Positions 58,265 to 64,000 of a stretch of DNA of 64,000 nucleotides are shown one piece after another. Below the pieces are notes generated by a model. The model did not search any database. It was given only the letters and a program-made list of their open reading frames with translations, and was not told the DNA's origin. The first letter of the stretch is position 1. Every line of letters begins with the position of its first letter. The translations under genes were made by a program, and so were the position numbers. The DNA comes from Dolichospermum sp. FACHB-1091 (GTDB taxonomy: Bacteria; Cyanobacteriota; Cyanobacteriia; Cyanobacteriales; Nostocaceae), in NCBI RefSeq assembly GCF_014697585.1, contig NZ_JACJSB010000009.1, positions 1 to 64,000 of the forward strand, read 5' to 3'.

Positions 58265-58756
58265 ATGAAACTGAAGATATTATCACTGCTTGCTGGTACT
58301 CTGTCCTTAACTTTAATAACAACTCCCTTTACAGTGTAAGCGCAGGACAACCCACCCTTACCCCAACCTGGTCAAGAATTACAAGCAAGAGGTACATTTA
58401 AACACTTGAATTTGAACAGTGAACAAAAAGCGAAAATGAAGGAAATTCACACCAATACCCGCGCTCAAATTGATGCTATTTTGACCCCAGAACAAAAAAA
58501 TCAGTTAAAAACTGCAATGGAAAAACGTAAAGCTGAACGTCAACAAAGACAAAGACAACATCAAGAAAGAAGAGAAAAGAAGGGTAATATTTTTCAGTCT
58601 TTGAACCTAACGGACAAACAGAAAGATCAAATTAAACAAATCCATGATTCGGAAAGACAAAAAATGCAAGCTATATTAACTCCCCAACAACAAGAACAAA
58701 TGAAGAAATTCCGGGAAAATATGCGTTCCCGTCGTGAACAAAATAAACCACAATAA
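58265..58756 (+). pseudogene. Spy-like (LTxxQ) periplasmic protein gene with a stop codon in the signal peptide
   Basis: From the ATG at 58265 the frame reads a signal peptide KLKILSLLAGTLSLTLI up to TPFTV. It then meets a TAA at 58337-58339 and continues without another stop as AQDNPPLPQPGQEL to the true end at 58756. The missing codon was probably CAA, giving the cleavage site VQA. The mature part has two LTxxQ-type repeats (LTPEQKNQL and LTPQQQEQM), with SLNLTDKQKDQIKQI between them, and a very basic tail. Homologues (Spy/CpxP) are periplasmic chaperones. Without readthrough the product is not exported. A shorter internal start at 58406 (TTG) would lack a signal. Confidence 0.85.
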
Positions 58757-58760
58757 TTCT

Positions 58761-58882
58761 TGGCGTTGCTGATTTGAGGTATGAAAATGATTTTTGATGA
58801 TTTCAAAACCCTTGTAGAGACGTTCCTCATGTAGGGATTCTCGGCTCTACACATAAATTCATACCTGGTTTCATCAACGCCA
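58761..58882. mobile_element. 122-bp inverted-repeat element (MITE-like)
   Basis: The ends TGGCGTTGCTGATTTGAGG (58761 on, continuing TATGAA) and the matching right end CAACGCCA preceded by TTCATACC (58858-58882) form a 25-bp inverted repeat with a mismatched centre. A second, nested inverted pair TGTAGAG/CTCTACA lies inside. It begins four bases after the Spy-like stop. Confidence 0.7.
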
Positions 58883-58963
58883 CAAAATGAAGTGCGGAAT
58901 GTGGGTTGGATTTAAAGTTTTATCGAACCACAGAGGACACGGAGGTAAGAGTTTAAGTTTGCA

Positions 58964-61432
58964 TTACATTATATTAATCGGATCTACGTCAATTGTTAGA
59001 CTAACCGAATTTGGACAAAGCGATCGCACTTCTATCCAGTCTGGTAGGTTTGGTAATGAGTCAGCAGCAAACTTAAGTAATATCTGCCAACGATAACGGT
59101 TAGCTACTCGTAATATATTAGCTGGTGCAGGTCCTAATATCTCAAATTCTGCTTTGTCTTGCAAAAATGTGGCGATAATTTGCGCTGTGTTTTGTACTTG
59201 AATGGGATCTAAACTGCTTAACCGCAATAAAATTAATCTCCCATAAGGAGGATAATTAAGGGTTTGTCTTTGTTTTAATTCTTCTTCGGCAAAAGATTGA
59301 TAATCATGTTTTTGCACTGCTTCAATGATAGGATGTTCTGGGGTGTAGGTTTGGATAATTACTCTACCTGGATCTTCTCCTCTTCCCGCTCTCCCCGCAA
59401 CCTGGGTGAGGGTTTGAAATGTGCGCTCATTGGCGCGATAATCTGATAAATGCAATAGTCCGTCCGCAGCAACTACACCTACAAGGGTAACTTGAGGTAA
59501 ATCTAAGCCTTTAGTTAACATCTGTGTACCTACTAACAAATGGGCTTCACCGTTAGCAAATTTAGTCAGGAGGTGACGGTGTGAACCTTTGGTACTAGTA
59601 GTATCACTGTCAAAACGAATTATTTTCAACTGCGGAAATTGTTTGGTTAATTCCTGCGCTACCCTTTGAGTACCACTTCCGAAAAATTTTAAATAAGGAG
59701 AACTGCATTCGGGACAATGGGGAGGATGTAAACGCCCATAATTACAATAATGACAACGTAATAATTCTGGCGCTCCCTCTTCTACATGATGATAGGCCAA
59801 GGATACATCACAATGGGGACATTCTAACACATATCCACAACTACGACAAGATACAAATGTACTATGTCCCCGCCGATGAATAAATAATATTCCCTGTTGT
59901 TGCTTTGCTTCTAATTGTTGTAAAGCATTTTGCAGCTGTCTACTAAAAATAGACCGGTTTCCCTCTTTCAATTCCTGACGCATATCTACGATTTCCACGG
60001 GGGGTAATGGCCGGGAGTGAATGCGTTCTGGTAATGATAGATATTGTTGATTTCTGCTCACCCAACTTTCTAAAGAGGGAGTTGCTGAACCTAAAATGAG
60101 TGTACAATGTTCTAATTCGGCTCGCCATTGAGCGACGGTGCGAGCGTGATAGGTGGGAATGGGAGCATCTTGTTTAAAGCTGCTGTCGTGTTCTTCGTCT
60201 AGGATAATTAAGCCTAAGTTGGGTAAAGGTGCGAAAATGGCGCTGCGAGTCCCAATGATGATTTGTGGTTCTCCTGTGAGCATTTGTCGCCAGGTGTCGT
60301 AACGTTCACCGTCGGAAAGGGCGCTATGATAAACGTGGACTTTGTTCCCAAATCTAGCCCGGAATCTGTCTGTGAGTTGGGGTGTGAGTCCAATTTCGGG
60401 AACTAGGACGAGAGCGGATTTTCCTTGTTCAAGTAGGGGTGATATGGCTTGTAAGTATACTTCTGTTTTGCCTGAACCTGTAATCCCGTGTAACAATACT
60501 TTACTAAATCCAGTTAAGGAAGTAATAGTTTCTAAGGCGTGATTTTGCGCTGGTGTTAAGGATTTCGCCCAATCTCCGGCTATTGCGGGTCCTGTTTCTC
60601 TACGTAATATTTCTTTTTCTTCAATTATTATATAACCTTTATCTACTAAGGCTTTGAGTGTAGAAGTGCTGGTACTACAAAGTTGTAATAGTTCATTTTG
60701 CCACATTTCCCCCCCTTGTCGTCTTAAAACTTCGACAATTTCTTTTTGACGGGGTGTTAAATCGTGATCACTATTATCTAAGAGGATGACAGCTTTTTGT
60801 AATTTCGGTTGGGTGAGTCGTGGCGGTTCTAAATAGTTTTCTGCTAAACCTAAACGAATTAATTCCTTAATTCCCCGATACGCGGCTTTAATTTTTTGTT
60901 GAATGTAGTGATAGCTATAGTCTGCTGTCGGGGTTTTCTCTAGGAGGGTGATTATTTGCTGGGCTGTAGGGCTGATGTAACCAGGAATATTTTCTTTACC
61001 CAAGGGAGTTAAACGCAGACGACGTTGTGATTTTCCTAACAAGCCTGGTGGTAAAGCGACGCGAATCACTTGAATTAGGGGTGTATAGTAATAGGATGCA
61101 ACGCGGTTGAGTAGTGTCCAATAACCGCTAGGAAAAAAACCTTCACTAACGACATCTTCTACTTCACGAATTTTCTCTGGTGGTAAGTCTGCGGGTGTTT
61201 GAGTTAATAAGCGAATAGCGACACCACCTACCTGTGTGCCACCAAAGGGAACACTTAAAATATCCCCTGGTTTGATTTGTAAATGTTCTGGGATTTTATA
61301 GGTAAATAAATCCGAACACCCTGGACAGTCTACAAGGACTTCAACCCATTGAGATAATGTTGTTTGAGACTGATATGATCCTCCAGGTTCAGCTACAGCG
61401 ATAACAGATGATTTTGCATTAACAGTATACAT
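58964..61432 (-). CDS. priA: Primosomal protein N' (replication restart helicase PriA)
   Basis: PriA reloads the replicative helicase at stalled forks. It has about 822 residues from the ATG at 61432 (a TTG at 61453 would add seven). The N-terminal DNA-binding domain is followed by the helicase core: Walker A LLHGITGSGKTEVYLQA, motif II ILDEEHDSSFKQD, motif III GSATPS and motif VI QVAGRAGRG. The zinc-binding insertion carries paired cysteines in CRSCGYVLECPHCDVSL and CHYCNYG with CPECSSPYLKFFGSG. All the expected motifs are present. Confidence 0.97.
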   Translation of the reverse strand: MYTVNAKSSVIAVAEPGGSYQSQTTLSQWVEVLVDCPGCSDLFTYKIPEHLQIKPGDILSVPFGGTQVGGVAIRLLTQTPADLPPEKIREVEDVVSEGFFPSGYWTLLNRVASYYYTPLIQVIRVALPPGLLGKSQRRLRLTPLGKENIPGYISPTAQQIITLLEKTPTADYSYHYIQQKIKAAYRGIKELIRLGLAENYLEPPRLTQPKLQKAVILLDNSDHDLTPRQKEIVEVLRRQGGEMWQNELLQLCSTSTSTLKALVDKGYIIIEEKEILRRETGPAIAGDWAKSLTPAQNHALETITSLTGFSKVLLHGITGSGKTEVYLQAISPLLEQGKSALVLVPEIGLTPQLTDRFRARFGNKVHVYHSALSDGERYDTWRQMLTGEPQIIIGTRSAIFAPLPNLGLIILDEEHDSSFKQDAPIPTYHARTVAQWRAELEHCTLILGSATPSLESWVSRNQQYLSLPERIHSRPLPPVEIVDMRQELKEGNRSIFSRQLQNALQQLEAKQQQGILFIHRRGHSTFVSCRSCGYVLECPHCDVSLAYHHVEEGAPELLRCHYCNYGRLHPPHCPECSSPYLKFFGSGTQRVAQELTKQFPQLKIIRFDSDTTSTKGSHRHLLTKFANGEAHLLVGTQMLTKGLDLPQVTLVGVVAADGLLHLSDYRANERTFQTLTQVAGRAGRGEDPGRVIIQTYTPEHPIIEAVQKHDYQSFAEEELKQRQTLNYPPYGRLILLRLSSLDPIQVQNTAQIIATFLQDKAEFEILGPAPANILRVANRYRWQILLKFAADSLPNLPDWIEVRSLCPNSVSLTIDVDPINIM

Positions 61433-62486
61433 AATTTCTGAATTTATAAACAAATATTTTGTTCATGGACTTAGCTTTGTTCTGACCTGATTGATTATAT
61501 CCCTTGGTTTTACTACAAGTAAATAGTATTTTACAATACTTAAATTATTGATAATACTTGATAATCTCTAACTTATGTAATTTACTAGACCAATTATTTT
61601 GTAGCATACCTGCAACAGGTATTTAATGTCAAGTATGCAAATCAAGTTATCTACATTAGGTCAGTAACAGTTAGGTGTAAGTTGATGATTGTTTTTAAAA
61701 CCTATCGCTAGATATAGGCTTAGATGATAATAAATAGGTAATAGATAAGAGATATTAGCTGATTAAACAGTTTAATTTCTCGATATTCTAGAAAATAGTT
61801 AGTAACTAATAAATTCTGTTATTAATTAACCTAAGATAAAATTACCAAATCTGGTAGAGGGTTTTTCCCTCTGTTGATAGATATTAAATGGTTTGTCAAT
61901 ATCAGATGATTTTAAACATTAAATATTGTCCGGATTTTAAGTTACCATTTTTGTAATTTGGATTATTTAGTAAATATTCGTAGAGAGAAATAACTCTAGT
62001 ACCAAAATGGCGATTTATTCAATAAACCTCTTCACTAAAACCGGAAACAAATCTAAACTTTGCCAAAAATCAACGAAAATTTAATATATATGATTTCTTC
62101 TTGATTTATGAACTTTACGCAGAGAATATTTACAGGCAACAACCAACAAACTTTTTCACAAATCATTTAGGATGGGTATAGGATCTGATTAATTTACATC
62201 TTCGATATTTGTTAAAGTTATAATCAAGGGGGGGGCTAACATATTTAATAATTGAGACAAGAAAGGAGTATATGTCTATTGGTATTCACAAAATAGATAT
62301 TTCTTATGAATGCTAAAGCCATTAATGATTATAGGTTGTATCGAGCCACAGATAAAATCATGGACAAATACTGATTTGCATTCCTGATCTGGAATGATCA
62401 AAAAGAGAGCATTTTGCTAGTGATAAGGTGTATTTTGTCCTGAGGGGAAAACTATCAAGCCTGAAAGAGGTCATTGTCATAAAATT
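61433..62486. other. Long spacer between priA and the sigma factor gene
   Basis: About 1050 AT-rich bases without a supported gene, between divergently transcribed genes. It must hold both promoters and probably a long sigma-gene leader. A G8 run lies at 62228-62235. A 14-residue frame at 62272-62316 (MSIGIHKIDISYEC) follows a good AGGAG and could be a leader peptide, but I do not call it. Confidence 0.45.
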
Positions 62487-63656
62487 ATGTACCAAACTAA
62501 GCAACAATCCCTAAAGGAAACTATGAATCTTGCTGAATTGGGAACAATGGAAATATTGGAGAATATTACTGATCATGAAGAACCATCACTGGAGAGTTTA
62601 GAGCAAGTGGTATATGAAGATACCTCACTTGTCGAAAACTTGGAATTAGAAGAACGCAATGGCGATGACATGGCCGCAGCCCGTCCTTCGGGATATAATA
62701 AAACCGAAAATGATGATGCTGTGGGCGCGTTTTTTAAGGAAATGGCGCGTTATCCACTACTTAAACCTGATGAGGAAGTGGAATTGGCGCGACGCGTCAG
62801 ATTTTTAGAAGAAATTAAAGAATTACAAGCCGCTTTAGAATTAGAATCAGGAGCGCAACCCAGTAAAGGTGAATTAGCTTCCCAGTTAGAAATGACCGAA
62901 AAACAACTGGAAAGCCGCTTGTATCAGGGGAGAGTGGCCAAGCGGAAAATGATTCGTTCTAATCTAAGGTTAGTAGTATCTATTGCGAAACGATATCTAA
63001 ATCGTGGTGTCCCTTTTCTGGATTTAATTCAGGAAGGAGCAATGGGTTTAAACCGCGCTGCGGAAAAATTTGACCCGGATAAAGGATATAAGTTTTCTAC
63101 CTATGCTTATTGGTGGATTAGACAAGCAATTACAAGAGCGATCGCAAATGATGCCAGAACTATTCGCTTACCAATCCATATTGTTGAAAAACTTAATAAA
63201 CTTAAAAAAGCACAACGGGAACTGAAACAAAAGCTCTCTCGTAACCCAACGGAGTCGGAAATGGCCGAAGCGTTGGAAATTACGGTTCACCAATTGCGTC
63301 AACTTCAACAACTCCGACGACAAGCTCTTTCCCTTAACCACCGTGTTGGTAAAGAAGAAGACACTGAGTTAATGGATTTGTTAGAAGATGAAGATAACCA
63401 GTCTCCCGAAGCAAAAATGAACGAAAACATGATGCGTCAAGAGATTTGGGAAGTTTTAGGGGACGTACTCACCCCCAGGGAAAAAGATGTCATTTCCCTG
63501 CGCTATGGACTCACCAGCAGCGAACCCTGTACTCTCGAAGAGGTGGGTAATATGTTTAATCTTTCCCGTGAACGAGTCCGTCAAATCCAAAGTAAGGCCA
63601 TGCGAAAGTTACGCCGTCCCCACATAGCCAAGCGTTTAAAAGGATGGTTGGTATAA
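62487..63656 (+). CDS. Group 2 RNA polymerase sigma-70 factor
   Basis: A 389-residue sigma factor. Region 1.2 reads AVGAFFKEMARYPLL, region 2 has NLRLVVSIAKRYLNRGVPFLDLIQEG and KFSTYAYWWIRQAITRAIA, region 3 follows, and region 4.2 ends with LEEVGNMFNLSRERVRQIQSKAMRKLRR. Region 1.1 is short and acidic and lacks the long extension of the primary sigma factor. Together with the length this makes it a group 2 (SigB/C/D/E-type) factor used under stress or changing nutrients. Which paralogue it is cannot be settled by eye. Confidence 0.93.
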   Translation: MYQTKQQSLKETMNLAELGTMEILENITDHEEPSLESLEQVVYEDTSLVENLELEERNGDDMAAARPSGYNKTENDDAVGAFFKEMARYPLLKPDEEVELARRVRFLEEIKELQAALELESGAQPSKGELASQLEMTEKQLESRLYQGRVAKRKMIRSNLRLVVSIAKRYLNRGVPFLDLIQEGAMGLNRAAEKFDPDKGYKFSTYAYWWIRQAITRAIANDARTIRLPIHIVEKLNKLKKAQRELKQKLSRNPTESEMAEALEITVHQLRQLQQLRRQALSLNHRVGKEEDTELMDLLEDEDNQSPEAKMNENMMRQEIWEVLGDVLTPREKDVISLRYGLTSSEPCTLEEVGNMFNLSRERVRQIQSKAMRKLRRPHIAKRLKGWLV

Positions 63657-63659
63657 GTC

Positions 63660-63770
63660 ATTAGTCATTAGTCAGTGGTCAGTGGTCAGTGGTCAGTGGT
63701 CAGTGGTTAAAAAATTTATCAATTTGGATATAAACTACGAACTGTGGACTAGAGACTAGAGACTACAGAC
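63660..63770. repeat. Heptamer tandem repeats
   Basis: About six units of GTCAGTG (63667-63707) and a GACTAGA/GACTACA run (about 63747-63770) lie between the sigma gene and the next gene, another STRR cluster. Confidence 0.75.
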
Positions 63771-63772
63771 TA

Positions 63773-64000
63773 ATGAATACTAATACTAATTTAATTGTTC
63801 GATTTGCTCAACCTGGTGATGTCATAACGCTTTTTAAATTAATTCAAGGACTTGCAGAATATGAAAAACTATCTCATGCTGTAATTGGTAATGCAGAAGC
63901 ACTTAAAGATCACTTATTTGGTTCACCAAAATATGTAGATGCAATTATAGCCGAAATTGACGGTCAGGCTGTAGGTTTTGCCATATTTTTTCATAATTAT
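63773..64000 (+). CDS. GNAT-family N-acetyltransferase (partial, cut by window end)
   Basis: 76 residues from the ATG at 63773 to the right edge, all open. LIVRFAQPGDVITLFKLIQGLAEYEKLS is the typical start of small GNAT enzymes of the diamine acetyltransferase-like group, with DAIIAEIDGQAVGFAIFF as the following strands. The acetyl-CoA-binding motif lies beyond the window, so the substrate remains open. Confidence 0.8.
   Translation, partial: MNTNTNLIVRFAQPGDVITLFKLIQGLAEYEKLSHAVIGNAEALKDHLFGSPKYVDAIIAEIDGQAVGFAIFFHNY

Noticed and set aside
62272-62316. 14-residue frame with a good AGGAG upstream of the sigma factor gene
   Set aside because: It is too short to support from sequence alone and is kept only as a leader-peptide possibility.

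Overview
The window is a stretch of cyanobacterial chromosome, most likely from a filamentous Nostocales species of the Anabaena/Dolichospermum/Nostoc type. Three things support this. There is a complete allophycocyanin core locus (apcE-apcA-apcB-apcC). The octamer GCGATCGC (HIP1) occurs at least 20 times by eye. The spacers are AT-rich and full of heptameric tandem repeats and small palindromic elements. The four-linker-repeat ApcE of 1130 residues fits the five-cylinder phycobilisome core of Anabaena/Nostoc.

Layout. 1-9.6 kb holds ordinary chromosomal genes: the tail of a pentapeptide-type gene, an ABC exporter pair, purT, infC, an alpha/beta hydrolase, a BON-domain protein, a broken tnpB element and ilvH. 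10.2-38.7 kb is a long co-directional cell-surface polysaccharide locus. It encodes a membrane-anchored 4,6-dehydratase, a GINT1-type propeller, a Wzx flippase, four GT4 glycosyltransferases, a Wzy-like polymerase, a secreted hydrolase-like protein, a phosphoglycosyl transferase, two PglD/NeuD-type acyltransferases, an EpsN/PglE-type aminotransferase and a Wzc-like chain-length/tyrosine kinase protein. Nested inside it (24.3-35.3 kb) is an assembly-line cassette: a formyltransferase / adenylation (with embedded flavin monooxygenase) / carrier protein, two free acyl carrier proteins, a reductase, an AMP-ligase, a ketosynthase III, and a metallo-beta-lactamase/Rieske protein. 39.6-44.9 kb is the phycobilisome core operon. 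45-47.5 kb is a graveyard of broken genes and insertion-sequence remnants. 47.9-63.7 kb carries a large FG-GAP/cadherin/DUF4114 protein, lepB, a ComEA-like protein, dnaG, a type IIG restriction-modification enzyme, a broken Spy-like gene, priA, and a group 2 sigma factor. A GNAT acetyltransferase starts at the right edge.

How the genes may work together. The dehydratase, aminotransferase and PglD-type acetyltransferase match the trio that makes UDP-diacetamido-trideoxyhexose (EpsC/EpsN/EpsM, or PglF/PglE/PglD). The phosphoglycosyl transferase would load that sugar on undecaprenyl phosphate. The GT4 enzymes, Wzx, Wzy and Wzc would build, flip, polymerise and regulate the chain. The nested cassette looks able to make or oxidise a small acyl or aminoacyl group on carrier proteins. 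My inference is that it decorates the amino sugar of the polysaccharide rather than making a free peptide. Read by hand, the adenylation domain has a glycine-like specificity code, and its monooxygenase insertion resembles the amide-forming MtaG/MelG modules. This is the best candidate here for an undescribed system.

The second theme is small mobile elements. A 116-bp element with a perfect 5-bp target duplication splits tnpB. A 138-bp element with a TA duplication splits one Spy-like gene. The other Spy-like copy has a stop codon in its signal peptide and a 122-bp inverted-repeat element just downstream.
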